Source: Pseudomonas fluorescens (GTDB lineage: Bacteria; Pseudomonadota; Gammaproteobacteria; Pseudomonadales; Pseudomonadaceae). Taken from it: a stretch of DNA of 64,000 bases. The notes below the pieces were generated by a model. That model saw nothing but the letters and a program-made list of their open reading frames with translations. It did no database searches and was not told the DNA's origin. The DNA is taken from assembly GCF_001623525.1 (NCBI RefSeq), contig NZ_CP015225.1, forward strand, positions 2,232,001 to 2,296,000. The letters run 5' to 3'. Shown piece after piece: positions 1 to 8,877 of the stretch. A program made the translations under genes and the position numbers. Every line of letters begins with the position of its first letter. Within the stretch, counting starts at the first letter, position 1.

Positions 1-1
1 G

Positions 2-625
2 GAGTTGTGGGGTATGACCGAACTCGGCGGATTAGGCACAACCCACTCTTTATATGGTGAGCGCCGACTGGGATCCATTGGCGTAGCCCTTCCTCATCTG
101 GAAGCGCGCATTGCCCAGCTTGAGCTTGACGGGGATGCCCTGCCGCTCGGTGAAATAGGCGAGCTTCAGATTCGCGGCCCAGTAGTAATGAAGCATTACT
201 TGGGGCGCCCTGATGCAACAGCCGAAACAAAAACAGATGAAGGCTGGCTTCGTACCGGCGACCTGGCAAGAATGGACTCTGAGGGTTTTATTTATATCGT
301 TGACCGCCTCAAGGACATGTTCATTACTGCGGGCTTCAACATCTATCCCGCTGAGCTTGAGCGCGTGATTGCGGAGCACCCGTCAGTGGCGATGGTTGCG
401 GTAGGAAGCGTATTGGATGAGATCAAAGGCGAGCTAGCCAAGGCCTACATTGTGCCCAAAACCGGATACGAGATTGACATTCAACAAATAGAGCGCCACT
501 GCCGTGATCGACTAGCGGCGTACAAGGTGCCCCGCCTGTTCCAAATCGTCGAAGATTTGCCCAAAACGAGCAGCGGTAAAGTGATGCGGCGGATGCTTCG
601 TCAAATATTTGAGTCAAAGCTGTAA
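2..625 (+). CDS. Acyl-CoA synthetase, AMP-forming (3' part only)
   Basis: The reading frame is open from the left edge, so only the C-terminal part of the ligase is present. Family motifs are visible in order: ELWGMTE (adenine-binding), a TGDL block near the middle, the DRLKDMFITAGFNIYPAE hinge, and PKTSSGKVMRR with the adenylation lysine near the end. Such enzymes activate fatty or aromatic acids to CoA thioesters through acyl-AMP. The substrate cannot be judged without the N-terminal pocket. It is followed by about 250 bp without a gene, so it is probably the last gene of an operon entering from the left. Confidence 0.93.
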   Translation, partial: ELWGMTELGGLGTTHSLYGERRLGSIGVALPHLEARIAQLELDGDALPLGEIGELQIRGPVVMKHYLGRPDATAETKTDEGWLRTGDLARMDSEGFIYIVDRLKDMFITAGFNIYPAELERVIAEHPSVAMVAVGSVLDEIKGELAKAYIVPKTGYEIDIQQIERHCRDRLAAYKVPRLFQIVEDLPKTSSGKVMRRMLRQIFESKL

Positions 626-881
626 ACTGATTGAGGCATAGTTTATACCGGCACATCTAATCTGAGCGAGCAACGCCACTAAGCTAAACCTAAGAAGGTC
701 TTGTCAGGTTCCTTTTTTCGCAATCAACAGAGCCTAAATAGCCAAAATGGCTGCCTTCACTAGCCGTCGCGGACGGAGCAATCTGCCAAGGACTACTTGG
801 AATATGCTTCAGTAAAGTTCGCAATCAGGCCATTGCCGGCATTGTCGATAAGGACGTGTCAGCAGCCGCGGAGCGAAATAG
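626..881. other. Intergenic, no gene recognised
   Basis: This gap separates the acyl-CoA ligase from the convergent methyltransferase gene. It contains a short T-run after AGGTTCC near 705-718 that might help termination, but there is no convincing hairpin. I see no coding region. Confidence 0.4.
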
Positions 882-1355
882 TCAGAGCCAGCGGCGAACC
901 TTGGCCTTGTAGCGGCGGTAGTCGTCGCCGAACTTCGCTTCGAGATAGCGCTCCTCGCGGGCGATCACCTGCCTCTGGATCGCGATTAGCACCAACGGGA
1001 GCAAGGCGAAGGCGATCGGCCCGTCAAAGCCAATCGCAAGGCCGGCATAGATAAGCGCCATGCCGAGATACATGGGATTGCGCGTCCACCGATAGGGACC
1101 GGTCGTTGCGATGAGGGTCGTTGGCTGCGACGGCGGAATGTTGGTGCCCAGCCGCCGGAACAGCCCTGCCGCTGCGAGCATCATCGCCGCGCCGGCAACG
1201 AACAGCAGCGCGCCCGTCGCGACCAGCAACCGCCAGTCGATGCCGAAAGAGCGCAGGGTAATGAACCGGTCCGCCGCCAGCCCCAACAGCAGCGCTCCCA
1301 GATAAAGTAAGGGTGGAGGGAAGCGCACACCCGCGTTGTGCGGTTCGACGCTCAT
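882..1355 (-). CDS. Isoprenylcysteine carboxyl methyltransferase-like membrane protein
   Basis: A small membrane protein of about 157 residues with three to four hydrophobic segments. It has the hallmark C-terminal block of the ICMT/PEMT methyltransferase family: GPYRWTRNPMYLG, then the EERYLEAKFGDDYRRY end motif. These enzymes use S-adenosylmethionine to methylate small or lipid-linked substrates at the membrane; the substrate here is unknown. I chose the third in-frame ATG because GGAG lies six bases before it, whereas the longest frame starts with TTG. It lies just downstream of the ABM and flavoprotein genes on the same strand and could be co-transcribed. Confidence 0.85.
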   Translation of the reverse strand: MSVEPHNAGVRFPPPLLYLGALLLGLAADRFITLRSFGIDWRLLVATGALLFVAGAAMMLAAAGLFRRLGTNIPPSQPTTLIATTGPYRWTRNPMYLGMALIYAGLAIGFDGPIAFALLPLVLIAIQRQVIAREERYLEAKFGDDYRRYKAKVRRWL

Positions 1356-1438
1356 ACTCATCTCCAATTTGTGCTCTCAAGCCAGCATCGAGCGCTGGGC
1401 GAAGATACTCGTCAGCGCGCTTTGCCATATCTCCGGGG

Positions 1439-1819
1439 TCAGGCCGTGCAGAAGCCGGGGACGGCGACCTTCTGGAACAGGTGCGGGCTGGCCACAACGG
1501 ATGACGGATATGCTGGAAGTTTCGCGAGGAACGCGGGATCAGTGAAGGCGGCGCGGACCGCCTCGGTGGATTCCCACACCACATAGTTCAGGTAAGTCGG
1601 GCTATCGCCGATCGCTCGATGCAGTTGCATGGAAATGAAGCCCGGTTGCTTCGTTATGATCTCGGCAGCTGCCTTGAAAGCGTCCAGGAAGCCCGCTTCA
1701 TCGGCGGGATCGACGACCATGAAGAGGTTGATAAGCACGAGAGGCGCGGCCGCGATACCGAGTTGGCGGTCGAACGGAAATTTCTCGTCTAGAGGTTTGA
1801 ATGGTTTTATGGCGGACAT
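1439..1819 (-). CDS. Antibiotic biosynthesis monooxygenase (ABM) domain protein
   Basis: The roughly 126-residue product has the dimeric alpha-beta ferredoxin-like ABM fold signature: VLINLFMVVDPADEAGF near the N-terminus, then KQPGFISMQLHRAIGDS and YLNYVVWES. Such proteins are small cofactor-free oxygenases or stress-related binding proteins; the exact reaction is unknown. The start at 1819 is preceded by GGAGCGCC, a good ribosome site. Upstream in-frame starts would run into the flavoprotein gene. It lies about 55 bp after that gene on the same strand, so the two are probably one transcript. Confidence 0.85.
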   Translation of the reverse strand: MSAIKPFKPLDEKFPFDRQLGIAAAPLVLINLFMVVDPADEAGFLDAFKAAAEIITKQPGFISMQLHRAIGDSPTYLNYVVWESTEAVRAAFTDPAFLAKLPAYPSSVVASPHLFQKVAVPGFCTA

Positions 1820-1875
1820 GGTGGCGCTCCTGTCTATTGTGAAATTGAAACTGGGGTGATCGATGCTGCCTGCTC

Positions 1876-2769
1876 TCAAGTCAGCATCGACTGCTGAGCG
1901 GAGATTCCGGCCGTTGCGCCCTGCCATGATGCCGTAGTGACCGAAGGCATTCCGGGGGTGGCGAGATCGCCGGCGGCATAGATGCCGGGTATGCTGGTTT
2001 CGCGGCGCTCGTCGACCTTGAGGACGATGCCGAGAGGCGTATCGACCGTGGCGAGTCCCAATGAGTCATGAAGGCTTGCGGATGGCTTAGTGGGCGGATG
2101 CGCGAACAGAATGTCGACTACGACATCGGGGCCGGTATCGAGCTTGACGGTGGCGCTATGGCCCCCGTGACGGGCGATCCCGGTGATCCGGCCATCAACG
2201 ACAGGTATGTTGCGGTGGGCCAGATCGGCCCGGAGATCGGGTGCAATGTCGTGACCATCGGCGAAGACCGTCAACCTGTCGGTCCAATGCTGAAACAGCT
2301 TGACCTGAATGTGCGACTGCGGGCGGAACCAGACGAGGCCCCAATGCTGGTCGGCGACTTCGAAGCCATCGCAATAGGGACACGGGATGATGGATGTGCC
2401 CCAGCCTTCGGCAAAGCCCGGAACAGCAGGCATCTGGTCGGCGACGCCATAGCTCAGGATCAGGCGGCGCGCCCTGAGGGTTTCGCCCTCTCCCGTGAGG
2501 ACGGAGAAATCATCGATGGCGCCGGAGACGCTCTCGGCCCGGGCATTGACCAGTTGGATCGTGGGATAGCGCGCCAGCTGCTGCCGCGCCTCGGCCAGGA
2601 TGTCCGATGGAGGCTTGTGATCGTGGCCAAGCACGCCATGCGAGCGACCGGCGAAGCGATTGCGTGGCAGGCCGGTATCGAGAACGGTGACCTTTCGGCG
2701 GGCACGGCCGAGCTGCAGAGCTGCAGCAAGACCGGCAAAACTGCCGCCGATGATGATGACGTCATTCAT
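1876..2769 (-). CDS. NAD(P)/FAD-dependent oxidoreductase, thioredoxin reductase-like
   Basis: 297 residues, typical of low-molecular-weight thioredoxin-reductase-fold proteins. The N-terminal FAD motif GGSFAGLAAALQLGRA is present. A redox CPYC (in PCPYCDGFE) sits about residue 130, and the second FAD motif GIYAAGDLATPG is near the C-terminus. The canonical GxGxxA NADPH motif is not obvious; the region reads WGLVWFRPQSH, so it may be a ferredoxin-independent or NADPH-poor member. It is divergent from a TetR gene with a palindrome between them, which suggests the TetR controls it together with the two downstream genes. Confidence 0.9.
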   Translation of the reverse strand: MNDVIIIGGSFAGLAAALQLGRARRKVTVLDTGLPRNRFAGRSHGVLGHDHKPPSDILAEARQQLARYPTIQLVNARAESVSGAIDDFSVLTGEGETLRARRLILSYGVADQMPAVPGFAEGWGTSIIPCPYCDGFEVADQHWGLVWFRPQSHIQVKLFQHWTDRLTVFADGHDIAPDLRADLAHRNIPVVDGRITGIARHGGHSATVKLDTGPDVVVDILFAHPPTKPSASLHDSLGLATVDTPLGIVLKVDERRETSIPGIYAAGDLATPGMPSVTTASWQGATAGISAQQSMLT

Positions 2770-2823
2770 GGTGATGGGCTCCGCGCTGTGTATGAATTGA
2801 TTTGCCGCCTTAAGATACTTTGA

Positions 2824-2851
2824 AGTACCCTAATTTACGAATTAGAATACT
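2824..2851. promoter_or_regulatory. Candidate TetR operator between divergent genes
   Basis: A long imperfect palindrome with arms AGTACCCTAATT and AATTAGAATACT separated by TACG; 10 of 12 arm positions pair. It lies 20 bp upstream of the TetR start and about 55 bp upstream of the divergent flavoprotein gene, the usual place for an autoregulatory TetR operator. Binding by this regulator is an inference. Confidence 0.65.
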
Positions 2852-2870
2852 GTCAAGTACTGGAGTTTTT

Positions 2871-3578
2871 ATGACCGAAAACAGCCAGGCCCGGCGCGGC
2901 CGACCGGCCAACGAGGCGCTTGGCCAAACGATCATCGACGCCGCAGGCGAACTCTTTGTGGAATTGGGTTTTCAAGCGACCACCATGGACAAGGTGGCCC
3001 AACGGGCGAAGATATCCAAGCTGAGCATCTATCGGCACTTCGAAAACAAGGAGGCGCTGTTCAGCGCGGCCATTGCGGCCCACTGCCAGCAGTTGGCACC
3101 AAAGGCCCTTTTTGCAGGCATCGACGGTTCGGCCGAAGATCAGCTCACGGCGGTGGGAACAACCCTGCTTCGCACGCTGTTGAGTCCGGACGTGCGCAGT
3201 GTCGAAGCCATGATCATGGCCGACAAAACGAATCAAAAGTCGTTAAGCAAGCCCCAATACGAAGCCGGCCCCGCCTATATCATTGCGCAAATAGAAACCC
3301 TGCTGCGTCAGCTGCACGCGAAGGCGGTTCTGAACGTTCCCGACCCTCGCCAGTCCGCCCGCTTGTTTGCCGCGCTTTTCAAAGGATCCGATCTTCTGAT
3401 CATCGCGCGCTTCGATGAAGCGAGAGCGGAGGACGACAACGAAATAGAATCCTATTGCCGGTCGGCTGTCGCCATGTTCATCGCCGCACACACGACGGTG
3501 CCATCCCGACGATATGCTATCGGGTCCGGAGCATCGATCGGTACCGCAGCCAAAGCTGAAACGTTGTCATGTCGATAA
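2871..3578 (+). CDS. TetR family transcriptional regulator
   Basis: 235 residues. The N-terminal helix-turn-helix of TetR proteins is clear at about residues 12-60: IIDAAGELFVELGFQATTMD, then KISKLSIYRHFENKEALF. The C-terminal ligand domain matches the general TetR AefR-like type. The start at 2871 follows TACTGGAGTTTTT; an earlier in-frame ATG would place extra residues over the operator. It is divergent from the thioredoxin-reductase-like gene and probably represses it. Confidence 0.92.
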   Translation: MTENSQARRGRPANEALGQTIIDAAGELFVELGFQATTMDKVAQRAKISKLSIYRHFENKEALFSAAIAAHCQQLAPKALFAGIDGSAEDQLTAVGTTLLRTLLSPDVRSVEAMIMADKTNQKSLSKPQYEAGPAYIIAQIETLLRQLHAKAVLNVPDPRQSARLFAALFKGSDLLIIARFDEARAEDDNEIESYCRSAVAMFIAAHTTVPSRRYAIGSGASIGTAAKAETLSCR

Positions 3579-3696
3579 CTAAAATGCCGTCAGGATGATC
3601 TGCTACAAAATTCGAGCCGCGCCAGGCGCTCCGATAAACTTAACGAAACGCTGGGCGATTCAGTCTGTGTTGGCCGAAAACTGGCGTGTCGCCAGT

Positions 3697-4422
3697 CTAC
3701 ATTGCAGAGGCCGTCGGCCGTACGACCAGCTCGTTGACGTCGACGCTATCAGGCTGCTCAAGTGCGTAGCGGATCGCCCGAGCGATCGCATCAGGAGACA
3801 TTCCCTGCGGAATCGAGACCTTGAGCATTGCGGCGATATCGGGATCGGTGACGTCGTGACCCAGTTCGGTTGCGGTAGGTCCGGGCGAGATGAGTGTCGT
3901 ACGAATCATATCGTGCTCCTGCCTCAACCCTTCGGTAATTGCACGCACTGCATGCTTGGTCGCGGAATAGACGGAAGACGACGGCATCACAATGCGCGCC
4001 GCAATGGAGGCAATATTGATGACATGCCCATTCTTTTGCGCGATGAAGTCGGGCAGCACTGCGGCGATGCCGTTGAGGACGCCGTGGATGTTCACGTCGA
4101 TCATCCGCTTCCACTCGTCCCTCTTGAGCGCGGCGAGCATCGATAGCGGCATGACGCCAGCATTGTTGACCAGCGCGTCGATCCGACCGAACCGCTCCTT
4201 CGCCGCACCGGCGAACGCATCGAATGCGCAGCCGTCGGTTACGTCGAGCTCGCGCCACGCAACATTCTCACCGAGCTCGTCCGCCAATGCCTCCAGGCGC
4301 GTGCCGCGACGTGCGCCAATGAACAGCCGCGCGCCTGCAGCCGCCAGCTCCCGCGTGGTCGCCTCGCCGATGCCGCTCGATGCGCCAGTAATTAGCACCA
4401 CTTTGTCGATTTTGGAGGTCAT
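3697..4422 (-). CDS. Short-chain dehydrogenase/reductase (SDR)
   Basis: 241 residues, the usual classical SDR length. It shows the TGASSGIG cofactor motif at residues 12-19, NNAG near 87, and the catalytic Ser...YSATK set (SIAARIVMPSSSVYSATK). The basic residues after the glycine motif (GARRGTR) suggest NADP(H). The ribosome site AAGGATCGG precedes the start. It is transcribed away from an AraC regulator 147 bp distant, which likely controls it. The substrate is unknown. Confidence 0.93.
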   Translation of the reverse strand: MTSKIDKVVLITGASSGIGEATTRELAAAGARLFIGARRGTRLEALADELGENVAWRELDVTDGCAFDAFAGAAKERFGRIDALVNNAGVMPLSMLAALKRDEWKRMIDVNIHGVLNGIAAVLPDFIAQKNGHVINIASIAARIVMPSSSVYSATKHAVRAITEGLRQEHDMIRTTLISPGPTATELGHDVTDPDIAAMLKVSIPQGMSPDAIARAIRYALEQPDSVDVNELVVRPTASAM

Positions 4423-4569
4423 GAACCGATCCTTCGCCTTAAAAATGAGGCACTCAGGATGTTACTTGGGTCGCAACATGCGGTAGTGCGATCCTACAAA
4501 TAGTTTGCACGATCCTCTAAGATTGGATGCGGCGCCAGCCTGGCGTGAACTCGACTCAAGAAGGCCTTC

Positions 4570-5466
4570 ATGGACAGGATCAACGAACTCGCGAGTGCAA
4601 TCGACCGCCACGCCCCTGGATCGGGCCTCTGTGTCACCGCCATACCCCGCTTATCACTGGTCCATGTAGATCGGCCTAGCATGCCGACGCCGGTGGTTTA
4701 TGAGGCTGGGCTTTGCCTGATCGCCCAAGGGGCGAACCGCGTTTCGATGGGCGAGCGCAGCATGGTCTACGACGCCGCGAACTACTTACTGGTCTCAGTC
4801 GACATGCCCCTCCTATGCCACGTCATCGATGCGAGCCCAGACAAACCCTACCTTTGCTGCAAGATCGGGTTCGATCCCGTACTACTTGCAGAGCTGTTGA
4901 TGACGGAGGGCCGCACTTCCCCTCGCACCGATCTACCGATACTTGGAGTACACCCCAGCGATCCGGACCTTATCGATGCTGTCTGCAGATTTGTTCGACT
5001 CCTCGACCGGCCCGAGACAATCGGCGCTCTGGCGCCCCTCATAGAGCGAGAGATCCTTTATAGGCTCCTTACTGGCCCACATGGTCCGATGCTGCGCCAC
5101 GTCGCAACAGCCGGCAGCCACCTCAACCAGGTAAGCCGCGCCATCGGCGTAATCCGCCGGCAGTTCGACGGCCAAATCCGCATTGAGGACATTGCAGCCG
5201 AGGCGGGCATGAGCCCCTCCTCACTCCACGCGCACTTCAAGGGCATCACAGGCCTGACGCCGCTCGAGTACCAGAAGCAGTTGCGATTGCAAGAGGCGCG
5301 CCGCCTGATGCTGGTAGGGAACGCGACGGCAGGCGCAGCGGGGTTTGCGGTTGGATATGAAAGCCCGTCGCAGTTCAGTCGTGAATATCGGCGCCTGTTC
5401 GGCGCTCCACCCAGGCAGGACATCGAACGGTTGCATGCCGCGCCAGCGACGGCCGTGTCTCTTTAG
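4570..5466 (+). CDS. AraC family regulator with AraC_N domain
   Basis: 298 residues. The N-terminal half (about 20-165) matches the AraC-type regulator N-terminal domain (YEAGLCLIAQGANRVSMGE). The C-terminal double helix-turn-helix is clear: IRIEDIAAEAGMSPSSLHAHFK, then the second helix pair ending GYESPSQFSREYRRLFGAPP. This class frequently sits opposite a single SDR or aldo/keto reductase gene that it activates, as it does here. Confidence 0.93.
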   Translation: MDRINELASAIDRHAPGSGLCVTAIPRLSLVHVDRPSMPTPVVYEAGLCLIAQGANRVSMGERSMVYDAANYLLVSVDMPLLCHVIDASPDKPYLCCKIGFDPVLLAELLMTEGRTSPRTDLPILGVHPSDPDLIDAVCRFVRLLDRPETIGALAPLIEREILYRLLTGPHGPMLRHVATAGSHLNQVSRAIGVIRRQFDGQIRIEDIAAEAGMSPSSLHAHFKGITGLTPLEYQKQLRLQEARRLMLVGNATAGAAGFAVGYESPSQFSREYRRLFGAPPRQDIERLHAAPATAVSL

Positions 5467-5547
5467 AACCGTTGCGTGCCAACGATCTACCGAAGGGGAA
5501 ACAGCTTGTCCTCGCCGAGCGCCAATAGCGCAAGATTGAACAGATGA

Positions 5548-6237
5548 CCTCGAAATCTGAACCGAACGCTAGAAGATGAGCCGCGTTTCGGTATCGAAAC
5601 CGTACTGACCCTGCAACTCAAGGTCGAGAGTGATCTGGAGCCTTCCTGGCGGCTCTATTCTGACCGGGCGAGCCAGCAGGGCATTGAGCGAAACCTGGCC
5701 TGGAAGGATCGAGCACGCATCTCCCCCGCTCGCATCGCAAGCTATGCCAACACCAACCTGTCGTGGAGCCGTAACTCCATCCTCAACCGATTGACCGAAG
5801 AGCGGCCTGCGCTCGGTGGTGCCTTGGCAGAGGCCGCACGAGACGCTCGGAACGGTTTCGGTGTACAAGCAGGAGCTCAGCTTCAGCGGCCTCTGGAGAT
5901 TGTGACGCAGACCGCCAACTATCTCGGCGTACCCGTTGGTGCAGCCGCCCAAGCATTGTTGGATGCCCATGCAGTCTCGATCGGTGATGGCGCCATTGCC
6001 CTGCACAACGACCAGGGAATTCCTCTACGATCGCTCGGCACCGGATCGTCTCGCTTGCTGGTAGCGGGCCTTCAACGCCAGGTCGCACAGGCAGCCTCCA
6101 TAGCATTGGTGGATGAGGTGGAGTACGGCCTGGAACCCCATCGTTTGATTCGTGCTATTACCCGGCCATCGGCGCTTCCTTCGAACACCAGGTTGCCGGC
6201 AGTGCTCAAGGTGCCGCCGTTGAAGATCGTCACATAG
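5548..6237 (+). pseudogene. OLD-family ATP-dependent endonuclease fragment
   Basis: The frame is open from just after an in-frame stop at 5545 to a stop at 6235. It encodes the later part of an AAA/OLD-type ATPase: a [17 protein letters not shown] signature motif followed about 20 residues later by the Walker B/D-loop [15 protein letters not shown]. The Walker A half is missing, and so is any TOPRIM nuclease domain. After about 6160 the frame merely reads antisense through the dehydrogenase remnant. OLD nucleases act in phage defence or DNA repair. This copy is cut at both ends and should be inactive. Confidence 0.7.
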
Positions 6238-7461
6238 GGCACTTCCCAGGCCGGCTATTGCTTGACCGGGTCCCAGGCGATCAGCTTGCCAGACCAGCCC
6301 TTGGCCATTTCCAGCAGTCCGTCAGCGTTTTCCGGCATCATCCCGGTGCGCAGGCCCAACTGATACATGCTCTTGAATGGGTTGCGCTTCGGCGCCTCGG
6401 GGATGTGTTCGTAATAGGCGGACATGATGTGTGCCGGGATGTGCGGTGTAGTCCCAGGCATCTCCCGGCGTGGTCTGGTAATGCCAGACGTATTCTCCCG
6501 TGTCGGCGTTGACCGCGACGATCGAGGACAGAAACAGGTTGTCACCCTTGGCCTGACTGCGCCATTTCGGGTCCCACAACGAACCATTGCCAACGCCGAT
6601 GTACAACAGGTTCAAGTCAGGATCGAAGGCAAAAGAGTCCCAGGCGGTGCCGCCGCCACCCTGCTCGACGAACGCGTCGCCGTGCCAGGTCTTGGCGGCG
6701 ATGGCCATGGCCTTGTCTTCCGGCGGCAGCTTGGGATCGCCCGGTACTGTATAGAAGCGCCAGGCCTGCTTGCCGGTTTCTGCGTCGTAGGCGGTGACGT
6801 AGCCACGCACGCCGAATGCGGCGCCGCCGTTGCCAATCACCACCTTGCCGTTGACCACCCGAGGGGCACCCGTGATGGTGTAGCTGCGCGAGTGATCGGC
6901 CCGGGTGTCCACCGACCAGGCGCGCTGGCCGGTCCTCGCATCAATGGCTTCCAGGCGACCGTCCAGCACGCCCACGTAGACCTTGCCCCTCCACACCGCG
7001 ACGCCGCGATTGACCGCATCACAACACGCTTCGCCCGCGCGGTTACGGTCGGACTGCGGGTCATACTTCCAGATCAGCCTGCCATTGCGCGCATCCAGGG
7101 CGTAGACCACTGAAAACGGACCGGTGGTGTACATCACTCCGTCGACCACGATGGGTGTAGCCTCGACACCACGGTCCAGATCCAGCTTATAGCTCCACGC
7201 CAAGCCAAGCTGGCTGACGTTTCGGTCGCTGATCTTGTTAAGCGGGCTGTAGCGTTGCTCATCGTAGGTACGACCGGTGCTCATCCAGTTACCGGGTTCC
7301 TGATTGGCGGCAATAATCCGCTTGCCATCGACATTGGCCGGCATGTCCAGCGCCCAGGCCGGCATGACGCTCAGGGCTAACGCGACGAACAGGCTCTTGA
7401 GCTGAGCGCCAAAGGGCGCGGTTCGAGGGGCGGGAGGCACGGCGAGACCAAACTGTGTCAT
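6163..7461 (-). pseudogene. PQQ-dependent alcohol dehydrogenase, degraded
   Basis: The first about 345 codons are intact: a Sec signal peptide ([14 protein letters not shown]), the mature start [18 protein letters not shown]-propeller motifs, and [11 protein letters not shown] with the vicinal cysteine pair of quinoprotein alcohol dehydrogenases. Around 6425-6445, WDYTA jumps out of frame into [15 protein letters not shown], so an internal stretch is missing with a frameshift. At 6255 a stop follows KLIAWDPVKQ. Homology continues past it ([18 protein letters not shown]) until about 6163, where it ends at the nuclease fragment. A type I periplasmic ethanol-type dehydrogenase is the likely ancestor. 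It has a good ribosome site (AGGAG) and a sigma-54 promoter. Confidence 0.88.
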
Positions 7462-7516
7462 GGGGACTCCTGATTCTTATTAGTAGCGAAGCCATTGCGC
7501 TGCGCCGAAGGACAAG

Positions 7517-7533
7517 AGCAACCCCTGTGCCAG
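7517..7533 (-). promoter_or_regulatory. Sigma-54 (-24/-12) promoter of the PQQ dehydrogenase
   Basis: The minus strand reads CTGGCACAGGGGTTGCT, which agrees with the sigma-54 consensus YTGGCACGRNNNTTGCW at every specified position except one (A for G at position 8). It lies about 55 bp upstream of the dehydrogenase start codon. Confidence 0.88.
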
Positions 7534-7600
7534 CCTTCGCCAAAGACCTGTAAGCCGCGCCATACAAGGCTTGCAAGCAGAATCGAAGACTGCGCCAACC

Positions 7601-7616
7601 TGCGACAGGTGTCGCA
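7601..7616. promoter_or_regulatory. Upstream activator site 1
   Basis: A perfect inverted repeat, TGCGACA-GG-TGTCGCA, centred about 80 bp upstream of the -24/-12 element. This is where an enhancer-binding protein for sigma-54 would bind. The activator gene is not in the window. Confidence 0.7.
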
Positions 7617-7631
7617 TCTACGGAGCATTTG

Positions 7632-7647
7632 TGCCGCAGCTGACACA
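7632..7647. promoter_or_regulatory. Upstream activator site 2
   Basis: TGCCGCA-GC-TGACACA is a degenerate copy of site 1 with the same TG..(N)CA-NN-TG..CA layout. Its centre is 31 bp from that of site 1, close to three helical turns, so both sites would face the same side of the DNA. Confidence 0.55.
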
Positions 7648-7803
7648 CTTCTGTTTGACCTGCCTCGGCATGTCTCACCATGGTCTTGGCGCGCTTACCT
7701 GCCCACATCTTTCAAGCACACAGGCAAGTCGATCTGTCGTGGACTCCAGCGTTAACCCTGGAGCGACCTGGCTATAAGGCGAAATAGAGCCTGGCTGCAG
7801 TGA

Positions 7804-8685
7804 TTAGGCACGTGGTTTTCCGCCCAGCACCAATGCAACGCCCCCCAGCACAGCGACAGATGCCAAGACGATCCTTTCGCTCAGAGCTTCCCCCAGAAAA
7901 ACGATGCCAGCCAGCGAAGCCAGAATGGGCACGCTCAGTTGCACCGTCGCTGCTTGAAACGCCGCAAGATGACACACCGCGACATACCAGACCGCGTAGC
8001 CGAAACCTGACGCAAGCGCGCCGGAAAGAACCGCATAAAGTATCCCCTGCGGATCCCAACGCAGTTCTGAGAGAAACGGCAAGCTTGCAATCAATACCAG
8101 GGGAATCGAGCGCAAGAAATTGCCGGTTGTGGTTGCCAGCGGATCGGCGACAGTTTTGCCAAGCAGCGAGTAGATCCCCCATGCCACCCCCGATAACAGC
8201 ATCGTGAATGCGCTAACGGGATCAGGTGCGGCTGCACCTGGAAGCAGCAGGCTGACCAAGCCAACAATCGCCAGCACAAACCCAACGATTGCCAGCGCGT
8301 GCATCCGCTCGCCTTTGAACAAGCCGTACAGAACCATGCTCAATTGAACCGCGCCAAACAACAGCAGCGCCCCCGTCCCGGTCTCCAAATGACGGTATGC
8401 GAAGGAAAAAGCAAAGACGTAAACGAACAAGGCTGCGGCGCCCTTCCAACTGCCTTTGATCGTGTTTGAGGACCGTCTCAAGGCACACATCAGCCATAAC
8501 ACCAAGGCCCCGCTGGCCAACCGGACAACGCTGAAACTCGCGGCATCGATGGCGGTGTGTTTAAGCGCCAGGCGGCACAGCAGCGAATTTGCGGCAAAGG
8601 CGAGCATGGCGAAACAGGTCATCGCGATCAATCTCGCCGATGCTGACGAGTTGGACACCCGAGTTAAGTGTTTGCTCATTGTCAT
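7804..8685 (-). CDS. EamA/DMT family transporter
   Basis: About 293 residues with ten hydrophobic segments in two repeats, as in EamA (drug/metabolite) exporters. The first repeat begins MLAFAANSLLCRLALKHT; the second carries LLSGVAWGIYSLLGKTVADP and ends in the typical LGEALSERIVLASVAVLGGVALVLGG. The substrate is unknown. The ATG at 8685 was preferred to an upstream TTG. It is divergent from the TetR gene at 8878 and has a palindrome in between, so it may be repressed by it. Confidence 0.92.
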   Translation of the reverse strand: MTMSKHLTRVSNSSASARLIAMTCFAMLAFAANSLLCRLALKHTAIDAASFSVVRLASGALVLWLMCALRRSSNTIKGSWKGAAALFVYVFAFSFAYRHLETGTGALLLFGAVQLSMVLYGLFKGERMHALAIVGFVLAIVGLVSLLLPGAAAPDPVSAFTMLLSGVAWGIYSLLGKTVADPLATTTGNFLRSIPLVLIASLPFLSELRWDPQGILYAVLSGALASGFGYAVWYVAVCHLAAFQAATVQLSVPILASLAGIVFLGEALSERIVLASVAVLGGVALVLGGKPRA

Positions 8686-8763
8686 GGTCGATCCCAATGC
8701 CTAGGCAGGCTCTCAGAACGCTCGACGCCACCGCGCCATTAAAAATACCTTAGATGTCTCTGT

Positions 8764-8773
8764 ACCGATCGGT
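8764..8773. promoter_or_regulatory. Candidate TetR operator (copy 1)
   Basis: ACCGATCGGT is a perfect 10-bp palindrome followed by C. It lies between the EamA gene and the divergent TetR gene. The same 11 bases (ACCGATCGGTC) recur at 9620-9630 before the soxC-like gene, which links both promoters to one regulator. Confidence 0.65.
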
Positions 8774-8877
8774 CAATACAACTATCATCCTGCGACCATG
8801 GGATGAGCGTCTCCCGTCTGTATCCTTCAGCGAGGACGCATGGGTATGATTGACGCTAAACCGGTTGGAACTGACTT

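Noticed and set aside
2068..2823. Long frame on the strand opposite the flavoprotein gene
   Set aside because: It is the antisense of a clear FAD/NAD-binding protein and shows no motif of its own.
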